Positions 9,876 through 20,022 are shown, counted from the first letter of the stretch. The stretch is 64,000 nt of DNA from Bordetella pertussis 18323 (GCF_000306945.1 NC_018518.1:1984001-2048000), one strand, 5' to 3'. The notes: generated by a model not told the origin, from the sequence alone. Translations and numbers: made by a program.

Positions 9876-10942
9876 CAAAGTGGGGGCTCCATCGGTAATA
9901 CCAACCGGAATTCGGTGTGCCGCGCACGGGACTCGAATTCGATGATGCCTCCGTGCTGCTGCACGAAATCCTGGGCCAGGCTCAGGCCCAGCCCGGTGCC
10001 GCCGGCGCGCGCGGTCACCAGCGGATGGAAAATGCGCTCGCGGATGTGCTCGGGCACGCCCGGCCCGTTGTCCAGCACCGACACGACCAGCGCCAGCCGG
10101 TGCTGCCGGTACGCCAGCATGACCTGGCGCGCCACCCGCGTGCGCAGCACGACGCGCGGCGCGGGCACGTCGGCGCCCGGCTTCTGCTGCACCAGCTCCT
10201 GCGCCGCGTTGCGCGCCACATTCAGCACCGCCTGCATCAGCCTGGCCGCGTCGCCGCGCAGCTCGGGCACCGACGCGTCATAGTCGCGCACCAGTTCGAC
10301 CGCGTCGCGGAACTCGGCCTGGATCAGCGCGCAGACGCGCTCGCAGATTTCATGGATGTTCACCGGCCGCGCGGCCAGCGGCACGCGCTGCGGACCGCTC
10401 AGCCTGTCGACCAGCGCCTGCAGCCGGTCGGCCTCGGTGATGATGACCTGGGTATATTCGGCCAGGGCCGCGCTGGGCAGCTCGGCTTCCAGCAGCTGGG
10501 CCGCGCCGCGCAGGCCGCCCAGGGGGTTCTTGACCTCGTGCGCGAGATTGCGCAGCAATTCGCGATGCGATTCGATTTCGTCGACCAGCCGCTGGTTGCG
10601 ATCGGCCAGCACGCGCTGCTCGATCTCGCGCGTCTCGATCAATACCGGCCAGGCCTGGCCGGACAGCGACACCGTCGTGACGGTGACCTCCACCGACTCG
10701 ACCACCCGCCGCAGCGAGGCCAGCTGGCGCACGTCGGCAAACTTGCCGGCGGCCGCGCTGTCGATGGCCGATTGCAGGTCTTCGGGATTGTCGAACAGCG
10801 TCGCGGCCGACAGGCCTCGCAACTGCTTGCGGGAACGGCCGAACAGGTCCTCGGCGGCGGCATTGGCGTATTCGATATGCCCGCGCTCGTTCAGCAGGAA
10901 GACCGATGTGGCCAGCAGATCAAAAGCATCGACATTCGTCAT
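9875..10942 (-). CDS. glnL: Nitrogen regulation sensor histidine kinase NtrB
   Basis: This 355-residue cytoplasmic kinase/phosphatase partners NtrC and responds to PII protein and glutamine status. It has an N-terminal PAS-like domain (LLNERGHIEYANAAAEDLFGRS), the H-box LAHEVKNPLGGLRGAAQLLE with the phosphorylated histidine, an N-box NVARNAAQEL, and G-boxes VLDNGPGVPEHIRERIF and GGTGLGLSLAQDFV. There is no transmembrane segment, as expected for NtrB. The ATG at 10942 is preferred to the TTG at 10951. It follows glnA after 63 bp containing a hairpin. Confidence 0.95.
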
Positions 10943-10967
10943 AGGAGGCAACCGGGACGGCGCGGCG

Positions 10968-10987
10968 GGCGGGCCGCGAGGCCCGCC
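10968..10987 (-). terminator. Hairpin between glnA and glnL
   Basis: GGCGGGCC-GCGA-GGCCCGCC is a perfect 8-bp stem closed by a GNRA-type tetraloop, immediately downstream of glnA and upstream of glnL. There is no T tract, so it is more likely an attenuator or mRNA-stabilising stem that keeps ntrBC expression below glnA than a full terminator. Confidence 0.45.
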
Positions 10988-11005
10988 GCCGCACAGCCTC
11001 CCGGA

Positions 11006-12418
11006 TTACAGGCTGTAGTACATGTCGAATTCGACCGGATGCGTGGTCATGCGCAGACGCGTGACTTCGCCCATCTTCAGTTCGATGTAGGCGTCGAGCA
11101 TGTCGTTGCTGAACACGCCGCCACGGGTCAGGAACTCGCGATCCTTGTCCAGCGCGGCCAGGGCCTCTTCCAGCGACGCGCAGACGGTCGGGATCTTGGC
11201 GTCTTCTTCCGGCGGCAGGTCGTACAGGTTCTTGTCGGCCGGGTCGCCCGGGTGGATCTTGTTCTGCACGCCGTCCAGGCCGGCCATCATCAGGGCCGAG
11301 AACGCCAGGTACGGGTTGGCCAGCGGATCCGGGAAGCGCGTCTCGATGCGGCGCGCCTTGGGGTTGCCGACGTACGGGATGCGGATCGAGGCCGAGCGGT
11401 TGCGGGCCGAATAGGCCAGCTTCACCGGCGCCTCGAAGTGCGGCACCAGGCGCTTGTACGAGTTGGTGCCCGGATTGGTGATGGCATTGAGCGCGCGGGC
11501 GTGCTTGATGATGCCGCCGATGTAGTACAGCGCGAACTCCGACAGGCCGGCGTAGCCGTTGCCCGCGAACAGGTTCTGGCCGTCCTTCCAGATCGATTGG
11601 TGCACGTGCATGCCCGAGCCGTTGTCGCCGACGATGGGCTTGGGCATGAACGTCGCGGTCTTGCCGTATACGTGCGCCACGTTGTGGATCACGTACTTCA
11701 TGACCTGGTTCCAGTCCGCGCGTTGCACCAGCGTGCTGAACTTGGTGCCGATTTCCAGCTGGCCGGGCGCGGCCACTTCATGGTGGTGCACTTCGACCGG
11801 CACGCCCATCTGCTCGAGCAGCAGGCACATTTCGGAACGCATGTCCTGGAACGAATCGACCGGCGGCACGGGGAAGTAGCCGCCCTTGGGGCCCGGACGA
11901 TGGCCCATGTTGCCGCCTTCGAATTCCAGGCCGCTGGACCACGGCGCCTCTTCCGACTTGATCTTGACGAAGGTGCCCGACATGTCGGTGTTCCAGGTCA
12001 CGCCGTCGAACACGAAGAACTCGGGTTCCGGACCGAAGTAGGCGGTATCGCCCAGGCCGGAGGACTTCAGGTAGGCTTCGGCGCGCTTGGCCAGCGAACG
12101 CGGGTCGCGGTCATAGCCCTTCAGGTCCGACGGCTCGACCACGTCGCAGCTCAGGATCAAGGTCGGCTCTTCGCGGAACGGGTCCAGGTTGGCCGTGTCC
12201 AGGTCGGGAATCAACAGCATGTCGGAGGCTTCGATGCCCTTCCAGCCCGGGATCGACGACCCGTCGAACGCCTGCCCGCTCTCCAGCTTGTCCTCGTCGA
12301 CAGCCGAGGTGGGAACGGAAACGTGGTGCTCGCGCCCGAGCGTATCGGTGAAGCGGAAATCCACGAACTTGACTTCGTTGTCGGCGATCTGCTTGAGAAC
12401 GTCTTTGGGGCTTGCCAT
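11006..12418 (-). CDS. glnA: Glutamine synthetase type I
   Basis: This enzyme makes glutamine from glutamate, ammonia and ATP; the product is 470 residues, the normal GSI-beta length. It shows the beta-grasp signature FDGSSIPGW, the metal-binding EPEFFVFD and the active-site GSGMHVHQS motif. NLYDLPPEE near residue 397 carries the tyrosine that is adenylylated by GlnE in this subclass. The start is ATG 12418 ([11 protein letters not shown]); a longer frame back to 12505 lacks homology and runs across the sigma-54 promoter. The upstream region has a sigma-54 promoter and NtrC sites, so nitrogen-limitation induction is well supported. Confidence 0.97.
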   Translation of the reverse strand: MASPKDVLKQIADNEVKFVDFRFTDTLGREHHVSVPTSAVDEDKLESGQAFDGSSIPGWKGIEASDMLLIPDLDTANLDPFREEPTLILSCDVVEPSDLKGYDRDPRSLAKRAEAYLKSSGLGDTAYFGPEPEFFVFDGVTWNTDMSGTFVKIKSEEAPWSSGLEFEGGNMGHRPGPKGGYFPVPPVDSFQDMRSEMCLLLEQMGVPVEVHHHEVAAPGQLEIGTKFSTLVQRADWNQVMKYVIHNVAHVYGKTATFMPKPIVGDNGSGMHVHQSIWKDGQNLFAGNGYAGLSEFALYYIGGIIKHARALNAITNPGTNSYKRLVPHFEAPVKLAYSARNRSASIRIPYVGNPKARRIETRFPDPLANPYLAFSALMMAGLDGVQNKIHPGDPADKNLYDLPPEEDAKIPTVCASLEEALAALDKDREFLTRGGVFSNDMLDAYIELKMGEVTRLRMTTHPVEFDMYYSL

Positions 12419-12480
12419 GTCATCTCCATAAGATAAAAGCGTCGAGGGCCTTGGTTGCCCGACTGGCAATAAACAGGCAA

Positions 12481-12495
12481 GCAAAATGCGTGCCA
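12481..12495 (-). promoter_or_regulatory. Sigma-54 (-24/-12) promoter of glnA
   Basis: Read on the minus strand the site is TGGCAC-GCATT-TTGC. It matches the RpoN consensus TGGCAC-N5-TTGC at every defined position with the required spacing. It lies about 63 bp upstream of the glnA ATG. Confidence 0.9.
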
Positions 12496-12547
12496 GGTCC
12501 CGCACTCCTGGAAGGAGGCGGCCGCGGAATGCGAAAACAGGAATTCA

Positions 12548-12563
12548 GCACCATTATGGTGCA
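12548..12563. promoter_or_regulatory. NtrC binding site 1 upstream of glnA
   Basis: GCACC-ATTAT-GGTGC is a perfect palindrome matching the NtrC consensus TGCACC-N5-GGTGCA, about 60 bp upstream of the sigma-54 promoter, a normal enhancer position. Confidence 0.85.
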
Positions 12564-12580
12564 AAACACGGGGCGCTGGT

Positions 12581-12597
12581 TGCCCTATTTTGGTGCG
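12581..12597. promoter_or_regulatory. NtrC binding site 2 upstream of glnA (weaker)
   Basis: TGCCC-TATTTT-GGTGCG is an imperfect copy of site 1, 33 bp further upstream (about three helical turns), allowing cooperative binding of two NtrC dimers on one face of the DNA. It also abuts the hemW stop codon. Confidence 0.6.
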
Positions 12598-12603
12598 CAG
12601 CGA

Positions 12604-13824
12604 TTACAGGAACATTTCCTGCAGATCGTTCAGGAAGCGCCAGCCCAGTGCGGTGGCGCGCAGGCGGGTCGGATCGGCGTCGAGCAGGCCGCGCCGGGTC
12701 GCTGCTTCCAATTGGTGCGCGATGGCCGCCAGCGACAGGCCAGTGCGCTCGCCAAACGAGGGCGCGGCCACGCCTTCTTTCAGGCGCAGCGCATTGAGCA
12801 TGAACTCGAACGGCAGTTCGCCCGCCCCGACGACCCGGCTTTCGGCCACATGGCTGCCATCGCGCGCCATGGCGCGCTGCATCCAGGAATCCGGATTGCG
12901 CAGGCGCGCCTGGCGTTCGATGCGGTCGTGAAACGACAGCTTGCCATGGGCGCCGGGCCCCAGGCCCAGGTAGTCGCCGAACTCCCAGTAATTGAGATTG
13001 TGCCGGCAACGCGCGCCCCGGCGGGCATAGGCCGAGACCTCATAACGCGCCAGCCCGGCCTGGGCCAGGGTCTCCTCGACCATGTCCTGCATGGCGGCGC
13101 TGGCATCGTCGTCCGGCAATTCCGGCGGGTATTTGGCGAAAACCGTATTGGGTTCCAGCGTCAGGTGATACAGCGACAGGTGTTCCGTGCCGAAGGCCAG
13201 CGCCTGGCGCAGGTCCGCGCGGCACTGCTCGAGCTCCTGGCCCGGCAAGGCGAACATCAGGTCCAGGTTGACGCGCTCGACCGTCTGCTGCGCCATGGCG
13301 ATGGCCGCGCGCGCCTGGGCCGCGTCATGGATGCGGCCCAGCCTGGACAGCTGGGCATCGTCAAAGCTCTGGATGCCCAGCGACAGCCGCGTCACGCCGC
13401 TGGCCGCGTAATCGCGGAAGCGTCCGGCCTCGGCAGTGCCCGGGTTGGCCTCCATGGTAATTTCGGCGTCCGGCAGCAGGTTCAGGCAGGCGCGCAGCAT
13501 GGCCAGCAGCTCGTCCAGCCCCGCCGCCGACAGCAGGCTGGGCGTGCCGCCGCCGATGAAGACGGAAATGACCTGGCGCCCCCATACCTCGGGCACGGCC
13601 TGCTCCAGGTCGGCGAGCAGCGCGTCCAGGTAGGCGCGTTCGGGAATCTCGCCCGGCGCGGCATGCGAATTGAAGTCGCAATAGGGACACTTGCGCACGC
13701 ACCAGGGCACGTGCACATAGACCGACAGCGGCGGCAGGCTGGTCAGCGTGGCGCCGGCCGGCGCGAGGACGCGCGCGCCGGCGGCCGGCCCGCCCAGGTT
13801 GCGGATGGGAATCGTGATGGCCAT
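12604..13824 (-). CDS. hemW: Heme chaperone HemW (radical SAM)
   Basis: This 406-residue radical-SAM protein of the HemN-like/HemW group binds heme and a 4Fe-4S cluster. The cluster motif CVRKCPYC (CxxxCxxC, with the following phenylalanine of CPYCDF) is near residues 42–49. FIGGGTPSLL is the SAM-binding GGGTP motif, and the C-terminal HemN-C domain is present. In HemW, unlike HemN, the first CxxxCxxC lacks the extra fourth cysteine, which fits here. Start ATG 13824. Originally it lay about 20 bp behind rdgB; IS481 now separates the two, so its expression depends on readthrough or on a promoter supplied by the element. Confidence 0.93.
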   Translation of the reverse strand: MAITIPIRNLGGPAAGARVLAPAGATLTSLPPLSVYVHVPWCVRKCPYCDFNSHAAPGEIPERAYLDALLADLEQAVPEVWGRQVISVFIGGGTPSLLSAAGLDELLAMLRACLNLLPDAEITMEANPGTAEAGRFRDYAASGVTRLSLGIQSFDDAQLSRLGRIHDAAQARAAIAMAQQTVERVNLDLMFALPGQELEQCRADLRQALAFGTEHLSLYHLTLEPNTVFAKYPPELPDDDASAAMQDMVEETLAQAGLARYEVSAYARRGARCRHNLNYWEFGDYLGLGPGAHGKLSFHDRIERQARLRNPDSWMQRAMARDGSHVAESRVVGAGELPFEFMLNALRLKEGVAAPSFGERTGLSLAAIAHQLEAATRRGLLDADPTRLRATALGWRFLNDLQEMFL

Positions 13825-13845
13825 GCGCGTAGTCGCCTCGACCGG

Positions 13846-14796
13846 CTAGGTGTGAACTGTCAATAGGTTGTATTCGTCCAGGTTGAGTCTGGAGATGGGT
13901 ACAGCGCGCCCGATGCCTTGGTGGGGTCGATGCCAGTTGTAGTGGTGTAGCCAGGATTTCATGGCATCGGCTCGGTGTTGGGAGTTCTGGTAGGTGTGAG
14001 CGTAAGCCCACTCACGCAAGGCCGACTGGATGAAGCGTTCGGCCTTGCCATTGGTCTGTGGGCGGTAAGGTCGGGTAAAGCGGTGCTTGATGCCCAGCTC
14101 ATGGCACAGCGCGGCGAAGGCGCGGCTGCGAAAGGCCGAGCCATTGTCGGTGAGCAAGCGCTGGATGGTCACGCCCAGGCGCTGGTAGTAGGCCACTGCG
14201 TCCTTGAGGAACTGGACGGCGCTGGGGAAGCGCTCGTCGGGGTGGATGTCGGTGAAGGCCACGCGGGCGTGGTCATCGATGGCCACGAAGACGAAGTCCC
14301 AGCCGGCCCCCTCAACGGTATCGCGTCGGTTGCCCGTGACCCGGTGGCCAGGGCGCTGGATACGTCCCAGCTTCTTGATGTCGATGTGCAGCAGATCGCC
14401 GGGGGCCTGATGCTCGTAGCGCACCACCGGCTCGGCCGGCTCCAGGTCGGCCAGGTGCGACAGACCGGCGCGGGCCAGGACGCGGCTGACGGTGCTGGCT
14501 GACACGCCCAGCGCCTGGGCGATGCGCGCTTGGGTCAGCCGCTTGCGGCGCAGCTCCACGATAGCCAGCGCCTTGGCCGGCGCAATCGCTCGGGGCGAGA
14601 CCGTCGGGCGCGAGGACGCATCGGCCAAGCCCGCCTGGCCCTGAGCCAGGAAGCGGCCCAGCCATTTGCGCACAGTCGGCGCGGTGACCCCATAGGCGCG
14701 GGCCGCTTCAGGCACACAAACTTGATGGGCGATCAATTGCTGGACCATTTCGAGTCGACGTAGGAAGGTCAATCGGGCATGCTTATGGGTGTTCAT
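13846..14796 (-). CDS. IS481 transposase (copy 1)
   Basis: This 316-residue DDE transposase has an N-terminal HTH_29/HTH_32-type helix-turn-helix pair (LTFLRRLEMVQQLIAHQ, VTAPTVRKWLGRF). The rve-type catalytic core shows D in LLHIDIKKLG, D in LLTDNGSAF and E in NGKAERFIQ. The stop codon TAG is not inside the element: it is read from the CTAG of the target duplication at 13846–13849, and the last residue (Thr) is also partly encoded by flanking DNA. An intact, presumably active copy. Confidence 0.97.
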   Translation of the reverse strand: MNTHKHARLTFLRRLEMVQQLIAHQVCVPEAARAYGVTAPTVRKWLGRFLAQGQAGLADASSRPTVSPRAIAPAKALAIVELRRKRLTQARIAQALGVSASTVSRVLARAGLSHLADLEPAEPVVRYEHQAPGDLLHIDIKKLGRIQRPGHRVTGNRRDTVEGAGWDFVFVAIDDHARVAFTDIHPDERFPSAVQFLKDAVAYYQRLGVTIQRLLTDNGSAFRSRAFAALCHELGIKHRFTRPYRPQTNGKAERFIQSALREWAYAHTYQNSQHRADAMKSWLHHYNWHRPHQGIGRAVPISRLNLDEYNLLTVHT

Positions 14797-14893
14797 CCGG
14801 CCGGGCTCCTTGAGTGAACTGGGGAGTTGGCGATTTCCAGTTTCTCAAATCCGGTTCGGATGAACCATGCATACAACCTATTGAATCTTCACA
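13851..14893 (-). mobile_element. IS481 copy 1, between hemW and rdgB
   Basis: This 1043-bp element is bounded by imperfect terminal inverted repeats: TGTGAACTGTCAATAGGTTG at the left and TGTGAAGATTCAATAGGTTG read inward from the right. It is flanked by the 6-bp direct repeat GCTAGG (13845–13850 and 14894–14899), matching the known NCTAGN target preference of IS481. It carries one transposase gene on the minus strand. It is the same element as the copies at 35155 and 36204, with small differences in the spacer upstream of the transposase start (about 14820–14830). Confidence 0.97.
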
Positions 14894-14894
14894 G

Positions 14895-15536
14895 CTAGGG
14901 CCGGTCCACCGGCCCGGTTGCGCGCAGCTTGTCCAGCAGCTGCGCCAGGGCCTGCGCCCGGTGGCTGATGCGGTTCTTGTGCTCCGGCGCCAGTTGGGCG
15001 GCGGTGCAACCCTGCTGCGGCAGATAGAAATGCGGGTCGTAGCCGAAGCCATGCTCGCCGGCCGGCGCATCGACGATCTCACCGTGCCAGAGCCCTTCGC
15101 CAATGAGCGGACAGGGATCGTTCTCGGTGCGCACCAGCGCCAGCAGCGCCACATACCAGGCGCGCCGGTCGCCGGCCGCGGCCAGCTCGCGCACCAGCAA
15201 GGCGTTGTTGGCCGCGTCGCTGCGGGCGCCGCCGGGCTGCTGGGCGTAGCGGGCCGAATGCACGCCCGGCGCCCCGCCCAGCGCCACCACGCACAGGCCC
15301 GAATCGTCGGCCAGGGCCGGCAGGCCGGTATGCCGGCTGGCGTGGCGGGCCTTGGCCAGCGCGTTCTCGACAAAGGTGGCGTGAGGCTCCTCGGCCTCCG
15401 AGACGCCCAATTCGCTTTGCGGCACCAGTTCTATCCCAAGCGGGGCGAACAGGGCCGAGAATTCGCGCAATTTGCCGGCATTGTTGGATGCAAGCACCAC
15501 GCGACGCAAGTTTGGATTGAGTATTTCTGCGGACAT
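14895..15536 (-). CDS. rdgB: dITP/XTP pyrophosphatase (RdgB/HAM1)
   Basis: This 213-residue housecleaning nucleotidase hydrolyses dITP, ITP and XTP to monophosphates. It shows the N-terminal VLASNNAGKLREF motif, the substrate-binding FVENALAKARHAS and LPALADDSGL segments, GAPGVHSARYA, and the C-terminal SFGYDP-like HGFGYDP and SHRAQAL. The start at 15536 (MSAEILNPNLRR) is preferred; further in-frame ATG 15545 is possible. The gene's own TAG stop is the TAG of the IS481 target site at 14895–14897, so the insertion fell exactly at the stop codon and left the protein intact. Confidence 0.94.
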   Translation of the reverse strand: MSAEILNPNLRRVVLASNNAGKLREFSALFAPLGIELVPQSELGVSEAEEPHATFVENALAKARHASRHTGLPALADDSGLCVVALGGAPGVHSARYAQQPGGARSDAANNALLVRELAAAGDRRAWYVALLALVRTENDPCPLIGEGLWHGEIVDAPAGEHGFGYDPHFYLPQQGCTAAQLAPEHKNRISHRAQALAQLLDKLRATGPVDRP

Positions 15537-15662
15537 GGGCAACATTGTAGAACGGGATGCGGCCGCCTCGGCGCGACTGGCGAACCTACGCAACATCGCG
15601 GCAATAATGACTCGTCATGATATTGACCCCGGCCTGCCTGGCCCTTTGCGCATACGCCCAGC

Positions 15663-17465
15663 ATGATCTCGTCTTCCGCAGCAGACCTCCATGCCGACGC
15701 CGGCCTGGCCGCCATTCTCCAGGGCGGCCTGCTCAATCCCTGCTACCAGCCGGTGGCCGACCTGGCGCAGGATCGTATTTTCGGCCATGAAAGCCTGATC
15801 CGAGGGCCGCACCAAAGCGTGCTGCACATGCCCGACGCCCTGTTCGCCGCGGCGCGCCGCGACGGCCTGCACGCCGAACTCGAACTGGCCAGCCTGCAGG
15901 CCGGCGCGCGCCGCTTCATCGAGCTGGATTCGCCCGGCAACCTGTTCCTGAATCTCTCCGGCGCCGTCCTGGTGGCGTGCTGGCGCCACTACGGCAGCGG
16001 GCTGCCGGTCATGCTGCTGGCCGACAGCGGCCTGGCGGCCGACCGCGTGGTCATCGAGATCACCGAATACGATCCGGTGGGCGGCGACCTGCCGGCCCTG
16101 AACCAGGCCCTGGCCTGCCTGCGCGCCAGCGGCATGCGGGTGGCGCTGGATGACTACGGCGTCGGCAACGCCAGCCTGCAGCTATGGGCCGAACTGGCCC
16201 CCGACCTGGTCAAGATCGACCGCTACTTCTTCAATGGCATCAGCCGCGACGAGCGCCGCCTGCAACTGGTGCGCTCCATGGTGTCGACGGCGCGCCAGCT
16301 CAACTCCACCCTGGTGGCGGAGGGCATCGAGAATGCCGACGACCTGCGCACGGTCTACGAGCTGGGCACACGCTACGCGCAAGGCTGGTTCCTGGGCCGT
16401 CCCGAGAACGAGCCGCGCACCGACCTGCCCACGGCGGCGCGCGCCTCGCTGCAGCCAGCCTGTGCGACGCAACCCACGCGCATCCCGGGCCACACGGCGC
16501 TGGCGCTGCGGGTCGAGGCGCCGCCGGTCATGCTGGCGCGCCACACCAACGACGACGTGCAGCGGCTGTTCCAGGAGCATCGCCACCTGCATGCCGTGGC
16601 GGTGCTGGACACCGACAGCCGGCCGGTAGGCATCATCAACCGGCGCGACTTCTCCGAGCACTACGCCCAGCGCTATACCCGCGACCTGTTCGGGCGCAAT
16701 CCATGCTCGACGTTCATGAACCCCGACCCTGTGCTGGTGGACGTGCATACGTCGATCGACCAGCTCAGCCACGTGCTGCTGTCCGACGACCAGCGCTATC
16801 TGGCCGATGGCTTCGTCATCACGCGCGGCGGCCGCTACGACAGCCTGGGCACCGGCGAAGCGCTGGTGCGCTCGGTCACCGAAATGCGCCTCGAAGCCGC
16901 GCGCTACGCCAACCCGCTGACCTCGCTGCCGGGCAACATCCCCATCAGCCAGCACATCGCCCACCTGCTTGACCATGCGCTCGACTTCGTCGTCTGCTAC
17001 GCCGACCTGGACAATTTCAAGCCGTTCAACGATGTCTACGGCTACTGGCGCGGCGACGACATGATCCGCCTGTGCGCCGACAGCATCAAGCGCCACTGCG
17101 ACGCGCGCCGCGACTTCGTCGGCCACGTCGGCGGCGATGACTTCGTCGTCATGCTGCGCAGCACCGACTGGCGCCTGCGGATCGAGCGTATCATCGCCGA
17201 GTTCAACCTGCGCGCCCTCGACCTGTACGACGACCAGGGCCGCCACGACGGCGGCATCCGCGCCGAAGACCGCTACGGCGTGCTGCGCTTTTTCCCCTGC
17301 GTCACCCTGGGCATCGGCGCGCTGGAGGTCAGCCCGGTCGAACTAGGCAGCCACGTTCGCCCGGAGAACCTCGCCTCGGCCGCCGCCCGCGTCAAGCAGC
17401 AGGTCAAGCACGGCAACCTGGCGCTGCTGGTCCAGCGCTACCAACTGCCCGCCCGCGCCGCCTGA
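15663..17465 (+). CDS. Composite cyclic-di-GMP protein: EAL–CBS–GGDEF
   Basis: This 600-residue protein is likely cytoplasmic, with no signal or membrane segment. EAL domain at about 20–255: the signature is ESL in FGHESLIRG, with the metal and catalytic motifs [31 protein letters not shown] and GWFLGRP mostly kept. A CBS-pair-like region spans about 275–405 ([20 protein letters not shown]). The GGDEF domain at about 415–590 has the active-site signature GGDDF in [11 protein letters not shown] and the substrate motif [10 protein letters not shown]. The reverse order (EAL first, GGDEF last) is that of a minority family. Both sites look close to functional, so phosphodiesterase, cyclase or effector roles are all possible. 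Confidence 0.88.
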   Translation: MISSSAADLHADAGLAAILQGGLLNPCYQPVADLAQDRIFGHESLIRGPHQSVLHMPDALFAAARRDGLHAELELASLQAGARRFIELDSPGNLFLNLSGAVLVACWRHYGSGLPVMLLADSGLAADRVVIEITEYDPVGGDLPALNQALACLRASGMRVALDDYGVGNASLQLWAELAPDLVKIDRYFFNGISRDERRLQLVRSMVSTARQLNSTLVAEGIENADDLRTVYELGTRYAQGWFLGRPENEPRTDLPTAARASLQPACATQPTRIPGHTALALRVEAPPVMLARHTNDDVQRLFQEHRHLHAVAVLDTDSRPVGIINRRDFSEHYAQRYTRDLFGRNPCSTFMNPDPVLVDVHTSIDQLSHVLLSDDQRYLADGFVITRGGRYDSLGTGEALVRSVTEMRLEAARYANPLTSLPGNIPISQHIAHLLDHALDFVVCYADLDNFKPFNDVYGYWRGDDMIRLCADSIKRHCDARRDFVGHVGGDDFVVMLRSTDWRLRIERIIAEFNLRALDLYDDQGRHDGGIRAEDRYGVLRFFPCVTLGIGALEVSPVELGSHVRPENLASAAARVKQQVKHGNLALLVQRYQLPARAA

Positions 17466-19034
17466 ACGCGGCGCCGCGCCGGCCAACCGGAACACCGCCA
17501 CCGCCTGGCGCAAGGCCTGCGCCTGCGCTTCCAGCGAGGCCGCCGCCGCCGCGGTCTGCTCGGCCATGGCGGCATTCTCCTGCGTGGCGCGCTCGGCGTC
17601 CGCCACGGCCAGGTTGACCGAGGCAATGCCCGCGGCCTGCGTGGCGCTGGCCTCCGAAATACCGGCCACCAGTTGCGTCACACGGTCGATCGATTGCACG
17701 ATCTCGCCCATGGTGGCGCCCGCCAGGTTGACCTGCTGCACCCCGCTGGCCACGCGCGCCGACGAATCGTCGATCAAGCCCTTGATCTCGCGCGCCGCCT
17801 GGGCGCTGCGCTGGGCCAGCGACCGGACTTCCCCGGCCACGACGGCGAAACCCCTGCCCTGCGGCCCGGCCCGCGCCGCCTCCACCGCCGCGTTCAAGGC
17901 CAGCACATTGGTCTGGAACGCCAGGCTGTCGACCAGCCCCACGATCTCGGCGATACGCTGCGCGCCGCTTGCGATGTCGCGCATGCTGGCGACCACCTGC
18001 GCGACCGCCGTTCCGCCCTGGCGCGCCAGCTCGGTGGCGCCGGCCGCCTGCCGGCTGGCCTGGTCGGCGTGCTCGGCGGTGGCGCGTACCGTGCCGGCCA
18101 GCTCCGCCATGCTGGCGGCGGCCTCCTGCAGCGCGCCCGCCTGGCGCGCCGTGCGGCCGGACATCTCCACGCCGCCGGCGGCGATCTCGCCCGAACCGGT
18201 GTGGATCTCCTCCACGCCATGGCGTACCGATTCGACCGCGCGGGTCAGCCCGCCCTGCATGCGTCGCATCGCCGAATACAGCACGCCGATCTCGTTGTCG
18301 CCGCGCGCCGCGATCGCGGCGGTCAGGTCGCCATCGGCGATGCGGTCGAAATGGCGGCCGGCCTCGGTCAAGGGCCGCAGCATCGCGCGGCGAAAGCCCA
18401 GCCGGATCACGACGGCCAGGACGGCCACCAGCGCCAGCAAGGCCGCCGCGCCCAGCACCATGCGTTCGAGCACGCGCGCGGCATCGGCCACGGCGGCGCG
18501 CCCCTGCTCCCTCGCATAGCCCTGGAAGGCATCGACCGCCTCGATGTAGCGCTCGGCCGCCTGCGGCAGCGCGCGTTCGGCCAGCCGGTTGGCCTCGATG
18601 CCGTTCCAGCCCTTGAGCGCGGCATGCAGCGGCGCCAGCGCCTGGACCGCCAGCGCGTCGTAGCCGGCCAGCACCTCGTCATACAAGGACGCGCCCTGCG
18701 CGGCCATCTCGGGGTTGGCGCGCAGGCGCTCCTGGCTGGCGCGGACCTGCTCCAGCAGCGTGGCCGCCTGCGCCAGGGCCGCGTCGCGCTGCTCCTCCAG
18801 CCCGCCTTCCATATACGTCTTGGCGTCGGCCAGCACGGCGCGGGCCTGGAACAGCCAGCTGGTCGTATCGCCCAGGTCGCTGGCGCGTTCGATATTGCCG
18901 CGGCCCAGGGCTTCGATGGCAGCCTGGTTGTCGCGCAGCACCGCCACGCCCGCGCCGGCCGCCGCGGCGAACAACAGCACGAAAAATGCCAGCGTGGCCG
19001 ACAGCGCGGCCGCAAGTTTGAGTTTCTTTCGCAT
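17343..19034 (-). CDS. Methyl-accepting chemotaxis protein
   Basis: This 563-residue chemoreceptor has a first transmembrane helix at about residues 6–28 and a periplasmic four-helix-type ligand domain of about 155 residues. The second membrane helix is at about 190–215, followed by HAMP ([23 protein letters not shown]) and a cytoplasmic signalling hairpin whose tip contains [23 protein letters not shown]. Start ATG 19034. The last 123 bp overlap the 3' end of the EAL–GGDEF gene on the other strand; the extra C-terminal tail after the usual VFRL end is encoded by this antisense overlap. The ligand is not predictable. Confidence 0.92.
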   Translation of the reverse strand: MRKKLKLAAALSATLAFFVLLFAAAAGAGVAVLRDNQAAIEALGRGNIERASDLGDTTSWLFQARAVLADAKTYMEGGLEEQRDAALAQAATLLEQVRASQERLRANPEMAAQGASLYDEVLAGYDALAVQALAPLHAALKGWNGIEANRLAERALPQAAERYIEAVDAFQGYAREQGRAAVADAARVLERMVLGAAALLALVAVLAVVIRLGFRRAMLRPLTEAGRHFDRIADGDLTAAIAARGDNEIGVLYSAMRRMQGGLTRAVESVRHGVEEIHTGSGEIAAGGVEMSGRTARQAGALQEAAASMAELAGTVRATAEHADQASRQAAGATELARQGGTAVAQVVASMRDIASGAQRIAEIVGLVDSLAFQTNVLALNAAVEAARAGPQGRGFAVVAGEVRSLAQRSAQAAREIKGLIDDSSARVASGVQQVNLAGATMGEIVQSIDRVTQLVAGISEASATQAAGIASVNLAVADAERATQENAAMAEQTAAAAASLEAQAQALRQAVAVFRLAGAAPRSGGAGGQLVALDQQRQVAVLDLLLDAGGGRGEVLRANVAA

Positions 19035-19116
19035 CGGGATCCGCAAGTGAGGCTGAGCCGCGCATGGCGGCGTCGCCGCCATTATGGGCAGGCAGTCTTG
19101 CAGATTGTTGACACGC

Positions 19117-20022
19117 TCAGCCGGCCGCGTCCCCGTCGGCCACCAAGGTTTCCACCAGCTCGCGCGCGAAAACCGGCAGGCTGTCCAGGTTCTTCACGCA
19201 GATCTGCAGCTCGCGCACGGCCCACTCGTCGGTCAGCCCGACCAGCGCGATATCGAGGTTGCGCGCGTAGCGCAGCGCGGCCGACTCCGGGATCACGCCG
19301 ATGCCCACGCCGCTTTCGATCATGCGGCAGACCGCTTCGAAATTGCCCACCTCGACGCGGAACTTGAAGGTGCGCCCCAGGCTGGCGGCCGCCTGCACCA
19401 GGAACGGATGGATGGCGCTCCACTCGGACAAGCCGACATAATCGTCGGCCAGCGTATCGGCGAACGCCACCGACTCCTCGGCCGCCAGCCGGTGGCCGGC
19501 CGGCGTCACGACCACCAGCCTGTCCTTGCGGTACGGGATGAACTGCAGTTTCTGGTCCGGAGCGCAGCCGGCGACCACGCCGATATCGGCCGAGCCATCG
19601 GCCACCGCCCGCACCACCAGGTAGCTCAGCCGTTCGCGCAGCTCGACGTTGACGTCCGGGTGCGCCGCCAGGTAGCGCGCCAGCACGGCGGGCATGAACT
19701 CGGTCATCGCCGTCGTGTTGGCCAGCACGCGCACATGTCCTTTGACGCCGCGCGCGAACTCCTGCATGTCGCCGCGCATCTGCTCGACCTGCTGCATGAC
19801 CGTGCGGGCATGGCGCAGCATGGCCTCGCCCGAGGGCGTCAGGGTCACGCCCTGGCTGGTGCGGTACAGCAACTGGGTGCCGAAATGCTCTTCGAGGTTC
19901 TTGACCCGCGTGCTGGCCGCCGGCAGCGACAGGTGCGACTTCTCGGCGCCGCGCGTCAGGCTGTGCCAATCGCCGATATGCACCAGCAGCTGCAGGTCGG
20001 TCAAATCGAAATGCGCGGCCAT
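19117..20022 (-). CDS. LysR-family regulator divergent from MmgE/PrpD gene
   Basis: This 301-residue regulator has a winged HTH at about residues 1–65 ([42 protein letters not shown]) and a LysR substrate-binding domain from about residue 88. ATG 20022 follows a very strong ribosome binding site (GGAGGGGGG). The product is divergent from an MmgE/PrpD-family gene 181 bp away, and regulators in this position usually control that neighbour and themselves. Confidence 0.9.
   Translation of the reverse strand: MAAHFDLTDLQLLVHIGDWHSLTRGAEKSHLSLPAASTRVKNLEEHFGTQLLYRTSQGVTLTPSGEAMLRHARTVMQQVEQMRGDMQEFARGVKGHVRVLANTTAMTEFMPAVLARYLAAHPDVNVELRERLSYLVVRAVADGSADIGVVAGCAPDQKLQFIPYRKDRLVVVTPAGHRLAAEESVAFADTLADDYVGLSEWSAIHPFLVQAAASLGRTFKFRVEVGNFEAVCRMIESGVGIGVIPESAALRYARNLDIALVGLTDEWAVRELQICVKNLDSLPVFARELVETLVADGDAAG

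Noticed and set aside
11006..12505. glnA starting at 12505
   Set aside because: The extra 29 codons run over the sigma-54 promoter and are not part of the conserved protein.
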